NCBI GenBank assembly: GCA_904501685.1
Contig: CAJGBX010000006.1
Span: 1-26,580 of the forward strand
From: Clostridiaceae bacterium
GTDB lineage: Bacteria; Bacillota; Clostridia; Oscillospirales; Acutalibacteraceae
Length of the DNA stretch: 26,580 nt
Direction: 5' to 3'
Part shown: in pieces, positions 1 through 5,875 of the stretch
Position numbering within the stretch: position 1 is the stretch's first letter
Layout: every line of letters begins with the position of its first letter
Program-made: the position numbers and the translations under genes
The notes under the pieces: model-generated
The model's input: only the letters and a program-made list of their open reading frames with translations
Told to the model about the DNA's origin: nothing
The model's database searches: none

Positions 1-660
1 TGCGGCAGGTATATTTTAAAAAAAGCCGAAACCAAGGCTAAAGACCAATCGTATTTTCTGTATTCCTTAACCCAGGAGCAATTAAGCCGAACTGTTTTTC
101 CGTTGGGAGACTATAATAAGGATGAAATACGTGAAATCGCCGAAAATTTAGACCTTGTTACTGCCCGTAAGAAGGACAGTCAGGACATTTGCTTTGTACC
201 GGACGGCGATTATATAAAGGTGATTGAGTCGTATACAAATAAAACCTATCCTAAGGGTGACTTTGTGAACACTAAGGGAGAGGTTTTAGGTCAGCATCAG
301 GGTTTGATTCGCTACACAGTAGGCCAGCGAAAGGGCTTAGGTGTTGCCTTTGGGAGACCGATGTATGTAAAATCGAAATGTGCCGAATCCAACTCGGTCA
401 CGCTTTGTGAGGATTCCGAGCTATATTCGGACACTGTAACGGTAGGAAAGCTTAATTGGATAGCCTTTTTAAATGCACCTGAGAGCTTTAGCTGTTCGGT
501 ACGTATTCGCTACCGCCATATTGAAGAGCCTGCAAGCGTAACGGTACAAAACGGCATTGCCACCGTAAAATTTTCAAAACCTCAGCGTGCGGCAACCGTC
601 GGGCAGTCGGCAGTGTTTTACGACGGTAATATTATCTTGGGCGGCGGAATCATTTTATAA
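1..660 (+). CDS. mnmA: tRNA-specific 2-thiouridylase MnmA, C-terminal part (5' end outside window)
   Basis: This cytoplasmic enzyme makes 2-thiouridine at wobble U34 of tRNA Lys, Glu and Gln, using ATP and a persulfide relay. The reading frame is open from base 1 (codon TGC) to TAA at 658-660, giving 219 visible residues. The N-terminal PP-loop ATPase region lies upstream of the window. Family hallmarks seen are DQSYFLY followed by LTQEQL, then FPLG, then DSQDICFVP, whose Cys matches the second catalytic cysteine, and RYTVGQRKGLG. The C-terminal beta-barrel segment ends in a Gly/Ile-rich tail. A TTG at 103 could be mistaken for a start, but the conserved DQSYFLY block upstream of it in the same frame shows that the gene begins further left. 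It converges on the glycosyltransferase gene that follows. No sign of decay is visible. Confidence 0.96.
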   Translation, partial: CGRYILKKAETKAKDQSYFLYSLTQEQLSRTVFPLGDYNKDEIREIAENLDLVTARKKDSQDICFVPDGDYIKVIESYTNKTYPKGDFVNTKGEVLGQHQGLIRYTVGQRKGLGVAFGRPMYVKSKCAESNSVTLCEDSELYSDTVTVGKLNWIAFLNAPESFSCSVRIRYRHIEEPASVTVQNGIATVKFSKPQRAATVGQSAVFYDGNIILGGGIIL

Positions 661-670
661 TCAAACAAAA

Positions 671-704
671 AGGAGCAGGAAGACACTTCGTTCTTCCTGC
701 TCTT
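671..704. terminator. Bidirectional intrinsic terminator between mnmA and the glycosyltransferase operon
   Basis: The 11-bp perfect stem GAGCAGGAAGA (673-683) pairs with 692-702 around an 8-nt loop, and A-T and G-T pairs can extend its base. On the minus strand the stem is followed by T5GTTT (662-670), a good U-tract for the glycosyltransferase operon. On the plus strand the tail is the weaker TTAAAATTTATTT, serving mnmA. Its place between two convergent stop codons fits a shared terminator. Confidence 0.85.
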
Positions 705-709
705 AAAAT

Positions 710-2143
710 TTATTTCCCTATATGTGTAATTTTCCAACCAAGTATCCTGAATTTACGGTAAACGCTTAATCCCCAACGCTTGAAAAGGTACTTTATAATA
801 CCGGTGCGGAAAAACTTTTCAGGCACATCATACAGTATCTCAAACTGAAGCTTTGCGCCTGTCAAATCACTTGGCTGTTCAAGGTCTACCCTGACCTGCG
901 GGTCATCACCCATAAAAACAATCTTATTTTTAAGGAAAACACCGTTGGTACGATACTTATGTATTTTACACCTGACCTCGTTCCCTTCGGCATCACAGAC
1001 CTTCACCTTAAAATCGGTCAAGGTAACGGTTCCACTGGCCACAGGGTCAAGACGGATGGCACGAACGCCCTTGTATTTTGCAATATTAGTACAGCTGACC
1101 ATCCAAACACCGTTCTCACACACAAATTCCAGTTTTAAGGGCTTATGTGTACCAAAGCCCGAGCCGTCGTCAATCAGCACCATAGCCTCACGAATTTTGG
1201 CATTGTCGCGGTTATTGGAGTCGGCGTTATACATCAAGCCGCCAACCTCCGCCTTAGGTACAAGCCAATCCCTGTTTGAGAACTTGTTCTGAATATAAGC
1301 GTGATTTTTCTTCCATTCCTTATTGGAATGCAGGGTCGCCGAGCTTTCGGCATTTATCCACATACGGTATACGCCGGTAACCTCAGGAATGTCCGAAACA
1401 CCGCAAATATAGGCACATTTCATAAGAAAGTCCCAATCCTCGGTGGTAGTAAGACTCTCGTCAAAACGGATACCCAGCACATTGTAAACATAGCTCGGGA
1501 AAGCAAGACTAAAGGTTGGACAGCGGTTGACCGACAGCTGCTCAATCATTTCAAACGGTGAGCAGTAAACCGTCCTGAAGCCTGAAACCGAGGTCAAAAC
1601 CCTTTGACCCTCGCAGTTTTCATAAACCCTCCAATCCTGTGCGGCACAGTAGGAATGAAAAATCCTACCTTTATTCTCAGCCTCTAAGGAATGAAACGCT
1701 TCAACCCAGTTGTCAAACACCAAATCGTCATCATCTAAAATCGAAATATAACGTCCGCCGGCCGACTCAAAGCCACGGCTTAACGGTGTGGTGCGGTTAC
1801 CTCCGGTAACCTCGACCAAGCGCACCTTGCCGTCCATATAATCAGGCAGACTGCCAATAATTGAGTTAACCGAAATCCTGCCCTCGTCACTTAAGTTGTG
1901 ACCCATTATAAGCACTTCAAAATCAAGGTCAGACTGACCCGAAAGACAAAGCAAAACCTCTGCCAACGCCTCAGGACGGTCGCCCCTTGTTCGCATTATA
2001 ACCGATAAAAACGGAGCACTCTCAGGGTACTCTATATCCCCTTTTAAAAACCTTTCGAGATTTTCACTTCCAACCTCAAGCTTCAAACTGTCAAAATACT
2101 GACGCACTAATGCTGAGGCAGTATTATCCTTTATGTTATTCAT
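710..2143 (-). CDS. Family 2 glycosyltransferase with a C-terminal accessory domain
   Basis: This is a GT-A fold family 2 glycosyltransferase, predicted to transfer an activated sugar onto a cell-surface glycan. Donor and acceptor cannot be read from the sequence. The catalytic domain spans roughly residues 45-280. It contains the first-strand motif SVIMRTRGDRP (47-57), the metal/nucleotide-binding ILDDDD cluster (135-140) and TTEDWDF (233-239), which matches the conserved ED acceptor-site motif. Residues about 290-440 are not part of the usual GT2 core. They are strand-rich and carry IRLDP (363-367), suggesting a carbohydrate-binding-like beta-sandwich (inference). A basic, aromatic C-terminus (445-477) may contact the membrane; there is no clear transmembrane helix. 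The ATG start is supported by GGGAGG upstream. It lies 15 nt after the second glycosyltransferase gene and is last in that operon. Confidence 0.85.
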   Translation of the reverse strand: MNNIKDNTASALVRQYFDSLKLEVGSENLERFLKGDIEYPESAPFLSVIMRTRGDRPEALAEVLLCLSGQSDLDFEVLIMGHNLSDEGRISVNSIIGSLPDYMDGKVRLVEVTGGNRTTPLSRGFESAGGRYISILDDDDLVFDNWVEAFHSLEAENKGRIFHSYCAAQDWRVYENCEGQRVLTSVSGFRTVYCSPFEMIEQLSVNRCPTFSLAFPSYVYNVLGIRFDESLTTTEDWDFLMKCAYICGVSDIPEVTGVYRMWINAESSATLHSNKEWKKNHAYIQNKFSNRDWLVPKAEVGGLMYNADSNNRDNAKIREAMVLIDDGSGFGTHKPLKLEFVCENGVWMVSCTNIAKYKGVRAIRLDPVASGTVTLTDFKVKVCDAEGNEVRCKIHKYRTNGVFLKNKIVFMGDDPQVRVDLEQPSDLTGAKLQFEILYDVPEKFFRTGIIKYLFKRWGLSVYRKFRILGWKITHIGK

Positions 2144-2158
2144 AATATGCCTCCCTCA

Positions 2159-3055
2159 TCAATAACGGTTTTCGGAATAGCCCCATTCGGTAAACGAGGC
2201 AATTCTATGATCCTTGTCAAGCCTCTCGGTAAGTAAGCCGTTTTCCTTACGGCGATAGAATTCAGCAGCAGCCTTTCTTTGTTGCTCACTGCCCTTTTCA
2301 AACAACTGTAAAAAACGCTTTAATCTTGCGTCGTCCGAATACTTATATGCCATAAGCAGTGCTGCCTCGGCAGAATAGTAAAGCTCGGCACTGGTCGGCT
2401 GAACACCGCCCTTATCGTCAATACGCTTTGCGTGGTAAACGAATGCGCGCGGACGGTAGATGACCTTATATCCGTTCAATCGAAGTCTCCAGGAAAAATC
2501 AACATCATCACAGTATAAGAAGAAATTTTTCTCATCAAGTCCGCCGAGCTTTTTGAAAACCTCAGACGGTATAATAACGCAGGCCATAGCACCCCAAGGC
2601 TCCTCACCGGTTTTGGGGTCGAATATCTTCGGATGCTCCAACGGGCACTGCCTTGCCTCGACCATACCGACGCTTTCCATAGTCTCATACGGCTTCATCA
2701 TTTCAAGGAAAAATTCGGGACATAAAACAACATCGGGATTCATTGCGAGCAAATACTCACTTTTGCAGGATTCGAACATTACGTTTTGACCCTTAGAGGT
2801 GCCCGAGTTAAACCCAAAGAACATATACTCCAAATTAAAAAACTCGCCGTATTTTTTGTTGTATTCGGCAATTTTTTCCTCAGTAAACAACGGAGTTGCC
2901 GAAGCATCACCGTAGCAGATATCAATAAACTCAATCGGTCCGCCCTTTTGCTTTGAAACCTCCACCGCTTTTGCAACGCTTGACAAGGATTTTTCCAGAT
3001 TTTCAATTTCATTATAGTAAAGAATTGTTTGCAATCTTAATGTGGTTTTCTTCAA
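2159..3055 (-). CDS. Family 2 glycosyltransferase, rhamnosyltransferase (WbbL/RfbF)-like
   Basis: This is a predicted cytoplasmic or peripheral-membrane GT2 enzyme of cell-surface polysaccharide synthesis. It shows a GT-A start (TILYYNEIENLEKSL, 10-24), NPDV (106-109) at the nucleotide-sugar site and FFLYCDDVDFSWRL (178-191), the typical aspartate-rich signature of WbbL-like rhamnosyltransferases, followed by RLNGYKV and a conserved YHAKR (207-211). The sugar specificity is an inference from family resemblance only. The start is TTG at 3053-3055, chosen because AGGAAG sits about 8 nt upstream and no better start is in frame. It is first gene of a two-gene unit, has its own consensus promoter (3092-3120) and is followed after 15 nt by the second glycosyltransferase. 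The pair may build consecutive linkages of one glycan; no flippase or polymerase gene is adjacent. Confidence 0.87.
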   Translation of the reverse strand: MKKTTLRLQTILYYNEIENLEKSLSSVAKAVEVSKQKGGPIEFIDICYGDASATPLFTEEKIAEYNKKYGEFFNLEYMFFGFNSGTSKGQNVMFESCKSEYLLAMNPDVVLCPEFFLEMMKPYETMESVGMVEARQCPLEHPKIFDPKTGEEPWGAMACVIIPSEVFKKLGGLDEKNFFLYCDDVDFSWRLRLNGYKVIYRPRAFVYHAKRIDDKGGVQPTSAELYYSAEAALLMAYKYSDDARLKRFLQLFEKGSEQQRKAAAEFYRRKENGLLTERLDKDHRIASFTEWGYSENRY

Positions 3056-3091
3056 AACGCCACTTCCTTTAAATTACAATCATTTTCAAAC

Positions 3092-3120
3092 ATTATATAA
3101 AACTTCACCGAAAAAGTCAA
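3092..3120 (-). promoter_or_regulatory. Sigma-A type promoter for the glycosyltransferase pair
   Basis: On the minus strand the -35 TTGACT (3115-3120) and the -10 TATAAT (3092-3097) are separated by exactly 17 nt. The predicted transcription start is near 3085, giving a leader of about 30 nt before the TTG start. The promoter begins only 2 nt after the eetB stop codon, so the glycosyltransferase genes form a separate unit even if eetAB reads through. Confidence 0.8.
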
Positions 3121-3122
3121 TA

Positions 3123-3623
3123 TCATCGAGATTTAGACAGCCTCACCCTTTTAATTATAAGTGCGGCACCGAGTCCTACCAAAAATCCTGTAACAACAGC
3201 AGCTAAAAGTAAAAACGGCAGGTAGAAGATTACCGCTTTAAGACCGATTATCGGCAGTGCCGCTGAAAGCTGACCTATATTGTGAGCCGCCGCGCCTGCA
3301 ACACTGACGCCCACAGTTGAAAATACAGGTGCTTTTTTCAAAAGACACATTACAATAAGGCTTAAAATTCCGCCACACAAGGCATATGCAATACCCATAG
3401 CATTGCCGAACAAAATACCAACCAACAAAACTCTTGCGATATTAACTGCCAACGCCGGCAAAAAGCCGTTTTTATAAAGAATTACAAGTGCTACAATATT
3501 TGCAAGGCCCAATTTTATACCGGGTACACCGAAGTCGAACGGTATCAGCATTTCGACATATCCGCAGATGATTGCAAGACCGAGCATTGCGCCGAAGTAG
3601 GCGGTTTTTTGTGTGGATTTCAT
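3123..3623 (-). CDS. eetB: EetB-like membrane protein (Gx transporter family / Hpre_diP_synt_I)
   Basis: This is a 166-residue polytopic membrane protein with about five hydrophobic helices and the family motif PGIKLGLANIV (34-44), plus GNAMGIAYALCGG and AAAHNIGQL. The family is often annotated as heptaprenyl diphosphate synthase component I. However, in Listeria-type extracellular electron transfer loci the homologue EetB works with EetA and is not an isoprenoid synthase; its exact biochemistry is unsettled. The fold resembles small ECF substrate-binding subunits. The start ATG overlaps the eetA stop as ATGA, and GGAGGTGG lies inside the end of eetA, so translation is probably coupled. The neighbouring NusG-II protein, ApbE and FMN-binding lipoprotein genes support the electron-transfer reading. 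No prenyltransferase aspartate motif is present. Confidence 0.82.
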   Translation of the reverse strand: MKSTQKTAYFGAMLGLAIICGYVEMLIPFDFGVPGIKLGLANIVALVILYKNGFLPALAVNIARVLLVGILFGNAMGIAYALCGGILSLIVMCLLKKAPVFSTVGVSVAGAAAHNIGQLSAALPIIGLKAVIFYLPFLLLAAVVTGFLVGLGAALIIKRVRLSKSR

Positions 3624-3952
3624 TCAACCACCTCCACAATCATTCGATGCGGCAGGCAAACCACCGTTTCGCCCGTTTCATTAACAGCAACGTGGTTAAC
3701 ACAATATTTATCGGGACAGTCGGCATTTGATACCGACACCTTGCCATCCTTTATAACCACCGTATTTATTCCAAGCTTCGATTTTACCTCTATTTTTTGG
3801 TCAGAAAAAATAGAATACTCACCAAAAACCTCGCCGTCAACCGTAATCACGACCCGTTTACCCGAGGTTTTAAAGCTTGAAAACGAAAGCATCAAGGCAA
3901 CGGCCAAAACAACAATACCGATACTAAGAAAAATATCGCCTTTTTTAATCAT
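3620..3952 (-). CDS. eetA: EetA-like NusG domain II membrane-anchored protein
   Basis: This 110-residue protein has one N-terminal membrane helix (about 8-27) and an extracytoplasmic NusG domain II-like beta domain (about 30-110). The conserved cysteine/histidine pattern is present: ADCPDKYCVNH with C79 and C84, and VCLPHRM with C99 and H102. It has no NusG KOW or NGN transcription domain, so a transcription role is unlikely. Homologues named EetA sit beside EetB in flavin-based extracellular electron transfer loci of Firmicutes and are thought to help move electrons or flavin across the membrane; the mechanism is unknown. The ATG start has GAGGTGAGGT upstream. It is first gene of the eetAB pair, overlapping eetB by 4 nt, and is preceded by a long, hairpin-rich leader. 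Confidence 0.82.
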   Translation of the reverse strand: MIKKGDIFLSIGIVVLAVALMLSFSSFKTSGKRVVITVDGEVFGEYSIFSDQKIEVKSKLGINTVVIKDGKVSVSNADCPDKYCVNHVAVNETGETVVCLPHRMIVEVVE

Positions 3953-3998
3953 TCTGACCTCACCTCACTTAAAATTTTTATAATAATGGAATAGGTTA

Positions 3999-4167
3999 GG
4001 CGAAACAATCCTGTTTTGCCACAAAATCTTTGATTTTTTGACAAATTTTTATTAAAAATTTGTCTTTTTTTTATTGAAATGAGTGTCGCGCAAAATTAAA
4101 TTGCAATTTAATTTTGCTAAAGCCACTTGAAAAGTGGCTTGTCGAAACGCTTTTAGAGCGTTTCGAC
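3999..4167. repeat. Run of six adjacent inverted repeats in the eetA/apbE intergenic region
   Basis: Within the 333-bp gap between divergent eetA and apbE, six potential hairpins follow one another. They are 3999-4020 (9-bp stem with one G-T pair), 4023-4037 (6 bp), 4040-4064 (perfect 11 bp, GACAAATTTTT, followed by T8 on the plus strand), 4090-4117 (a 28-nt perfect palindrome), 4120-4140 (perfect 9 bp, AAGCCACTT) and 4141-4167 (perfect 11 bp, GTCGAAACGCT). On the minus strand they would form most of a long eetAB leader RNA. Alternatives are a dispersed intergenic repeat or miniature mobile element, or a structured regulatory RNA. The rest of the gap holds promoter-like sequence (4179-4268) and a duplicated AAAGCTTTA, and no gene. 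Confidence 0.7.
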
Positions 4168-4181
4168 TAACTACAATCATT

Positions 4182-4210
4182 ATAATAACACATTTAAAGC
4201 TTTATTGCAA
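4182..4210 (-). promoter_or_regulatory. Probable promoter of eetAB
   Basis: On the minus strand the -35 TTGCAA (4205-4210) is 17 nt from the -10 TATTAT (4182-4187); an overlapping TATAAT lies at 4179-4184. The predicted start, near 4175, falls just before the hairpin run, so the eetA mRNA would have a leader of about 220 nt. Confidence 0.55.
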
Positions 4211-4238
4211 CTTTTCAAAGCTTTACAGTTGATTATTA

Positions 4239-4268
4239 TTGACATATTCGGCCCAAAATAAATAAAAA
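4239..4268 (+). promoter_or_regulatory. Possible promoter of apbE
   Basis: A perfect -35 TTGACA (4239-4244) is followed after 18 nt by a weak -10, TAAAAA (4263-4268). The predicted start lies only about 10-15 nt before the ATG, close to the AAGAGG ribosome binding site at 4275-4280, so the leader would be very short. The true -10 is uncertain. Confidence 0.35.
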
Positions 4269-4285
4269 TCACTTAAGAGGTAAAA

Positions 4286-5284
4286 ATGAAAAAGCTTAGT
4301 ATAATCCTACTTTGCACACTGCTTATCCTTCTGTTCACAGGGTGCCGAAAAAATGTATACCCCCTAACCGTAACCGACTTTATGCTTGACACCTTAATTT
4401 CAATCACGATTTATGACGGCGACACCGACGCCTTAAACGGTGCCGTAAAGCTTTGTAAGACTTATGAAGAGCTTTTAAGTAAAACAGTTAAAACAAGTGA
4501 TATTTATAAGATTAATCATTCAAACGGTACACCGGTTGAGGTTTCACCCGATACTGCCGAACTTTTGCAAACAGCACTTGACATAGCAGAACGCTCAGGC
4601 GGTGCCTTTGACCCGACAATAATGCCCTTAATCGAGATTTGGAATGTGAGAAACCGCACCACACCGCCCTGTGACACCGAAATACTAAAGCTATTGGAAT
4701 ATGTAAGTTTCAAATCCGTCAAAATCAACGGCAATTTTGTCACTGCCGAAGGTAACACAAAAATTGACCTCGGCGGAATTGCCAAGGGCTTCATTGCCGA
4801 CAAGGTAAAGCTGTATTTAATTTCAAAAGGGGTTTCAAGTGGCATAATAAATTTAGGTGGCAACACACTTTTAATCGGCAACAAAAACGGACAAGACTTT
4901 TCTGTCGGACTGCAAAAACCGTTTGGAAAAAACGGTGAATTATCAGCCACCTTACTTCTGACCGACAAAACCGCTGTAACCTCGGGAGTTTATCAACGGT
5001 ATTTTAAGTATGAGGATAAAATCTATCACCATATAATAAATCCCGAAACGGGCTACCCGACCGACAACGGACTTTATTCGGTTACGGTTATAGCCGACTC
5101 CTCCTCGTTAGCCGACGGACTTTCGACCGCCTGCCTTAATTTAGGAACAGAAAAAGGCACCGCATTGGCAAAGTCCTGCGGTGCCGAGCTGATATTTATA
5201 ACAGGTAACGGTAAGCTTATTTTAACCGACGGCTTAACTGAAACCGTACACGACGGTAAAAAATATATTACTCTGAAGCAATAA
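4286..5284 (+). CDS. apbE: FAD:protein FMN transferase lipoprotein (ApbE family)
   Basis: ApbE uses FAD to attach FMN covalently to Thr or Ser of target proteins outside the membrane, with Mg2+. The N-terminus is a lipoprotein signal: Lys-Lys, a hydrophobic stretch and FTGC with lipidated C20. Family motifs occur in order: SGGAFDPT (104-111), DLGGIAKGFIAD (161-172), INLGGN (188-193), AVTSGVYQRYF (230-240), HHIINPETGYP (248-258) and DGLST (277-281), which carries conserved flavin- and metal-site residues. The length of 332 residues is normal. The ATG start has AAGAGG upstream. It is the only complete plus-strand gene in the window, divergent from eetAB and convergent with the FMN-binding lipoprotein, its likely substrate. 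Its position matches FmnB of Listeria electron-transfer loci (inference). Confidence 0.95.
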   Translation: MKKLSIILLCTLLILLFTGCRKNVYPLTVTDFMLDTLISITIYDGDTDALNGAVKLCKTYEELLSKTVKTSDIYKINHSNGTPVEVSPDTAELLQTALDIAERSGGAFDPTIMPLIEIWNVRNRTTPPCDTEILKLLEYVSFKSVKINGNFVTAEGNTKIDLGGIAKGFIADKVKLYLISKGVSSGIINLGGNTLLIGNKNGQDFSVGLQKPFGKNGELSATLLLTDKTAVTSGVYQRYFKYEDKIYHHIINPETGYPTDNGLYSVTVIADSSSLADGLSTACLNLGTEKGTALAKSCGAELIFITGNGKLILTDGLTETVHDGKKYITLKQ

Positions 5285-5310
5285 AATCCGACCGAATGGT
5301 CGGATTTTAT
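5281..5310. terminator. Bidirectional terminator between apbE and the FMN-binding lipoprotein
   Basis: The perfect 13-bp stem ATAAAATCCGACC (5281-5293) pairs with 5298-5310 around the loop GAAT. The arm ends in ATTTTAT on both strands and is followed by TGTTATTTTT on the plus strand. It overlaps the apbE stop codon and lies 2 nt before the stop of the opposing gene, so it serves both convergent genes. Confidence 0.88.
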
Positions 5311-5312
5311 TG

Positions 5313-5804
5313 TTATTTTTCCGCCTTTTTTAAGGCTTCTTTGATAAGTTTTACATAATGGTCAACTGCAATGGTACAACCGGTAATGGTATCGGTTTTG
5401 CCGTTGCCGTCAAGCTGAATATTTTCTAAACCATTTTCAACTACATAACGTTCAAACAGTGCTATTTCCTCGTGCCAGTCATACTGAGCACCGCCGGCCT
5501 TCATATTGTATTTACCGCTTTCGGAATGTGCCTTTTTTGTGCCGTCATCCTGGTACTCGTCATCACAGTCAACCGAATAAAGCTTGCCGTCCTTCACGAC
5601 CACCTTTACCATAGGCTTATAGCCTTGGTCATCAAACTTACTCTCGCTCGCCTTATATTCTCCGTCCTTATACATTACTGCAACGGTATTTGAACCGCCC
5701 GACATTGTGCCGTTGTTGTCACTGTTCTTTTTACCACAGGCAGTCAAAGCCAAAACCATTACACCTGCCAAACCAATACAAATCGCTTTTTTATAAATTT
5801 TCAT
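5313..5804 (-). CDS. FMN-binding domain lipoprotein, probable flavinylation target
   Basis: This is a 163-residue secreted lipoprotein. It has a Lys-rich N-terminus, a hydrophobic core and the lipobox LTAC (20-23), then a Gly/Ser/Asn linker (24-42) and one FMN_bind domain (about 43-160). DTITGCT (138-144) fits the pattern recognised by ApbE, D-x-x-T/S-G-x-T/S, so the Thr of GCT (T144) is the predicted site of covalent FMN. The usual Ala after Gly is Cys143 here. Listeria PplA, the comparable electron-transfer lipoprotein, has two such domains; this one has one. The start ATG has a perfect AAGGAG 6 nt upstream, but that site lies entirely inside a 14-bp hairpin. The neighbouring apbE and eetAB support a role as surface electron carrier; RnfG-like roles are possible but no rnf genes are visible. 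Confidence 0.88.
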   Translation of the reverse strand: MKIYKKAICIGLAGVMVLALTACGKKNSDNNGTMSGGSNTVAVMYKDGEYKASESKFDDQGYKPMVKVVVKDGKLYSVDCDDEYQDDGTKKAHSESGKYNMKAGGAQYDWHEEIALFERYVVENGLENIQLDGNGKTDTITGCTIAVDHYVKLIKEALKKAEK

Positions 5805-5810
5805 AATTTT

Positions 5811-5846
5811 CTCCTTAAAATAACTTTGTAATGTTATTTTAAGGAG
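5811..5846 (-). promoter_or_regulatory. Hairpin sequestering the ribosome binding site of the FMN-binding lipoprotein
   Basis: The perfect 14-bp inverted repeat CTCCTTAAAATAAC (5811-5824) pairs with 5833-5846 around an 8-nt loop. In the minus-strand mRNA the 3' arm contains the whole AAGGAG ribosome binding site, ending 6 nt before the ATG, and the 5' arm carries its complement CTCCTT. No U-tract follows, so it is not a normal terminator. A TATAAT at 5864-5869 (minus) could be a -10 that places the transcription start just upstream, but no convincing -35 is seen. Confidence 0.75.
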
Positions 5847-5875
5847 GTTAAATTCAATTATTCATTATAAAAAGA

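Noticed and set aside
3123..3623. Heptaprenyl diphosphate synthase component I
   Set aside because: This common automatic label does not fit a five-helix membrane protein next to EetA, ApbE and an FMN-binding lipoprotein; no component II gene is near.
3620..3952. NusG transcription factor
   Set aside because: Only the NusG domain II-like part follows a membrane helix; the NGN and KOW domains of true NusG are missing.
4040..4072. Plus-strand intrinsic terminator (11-bp stem plus T8)
   Set aside because: The shape fits, but no plus-strand gene ends upstream; it could only end antisense RNA, so I treat it as part of the hairpin array.
5811..5846. Terminator of the M23 peptidase gene
   Set aside because: No U-tract follows the stem on the minus strand, and the 3' arm is the ribosome binding site of the next gene.
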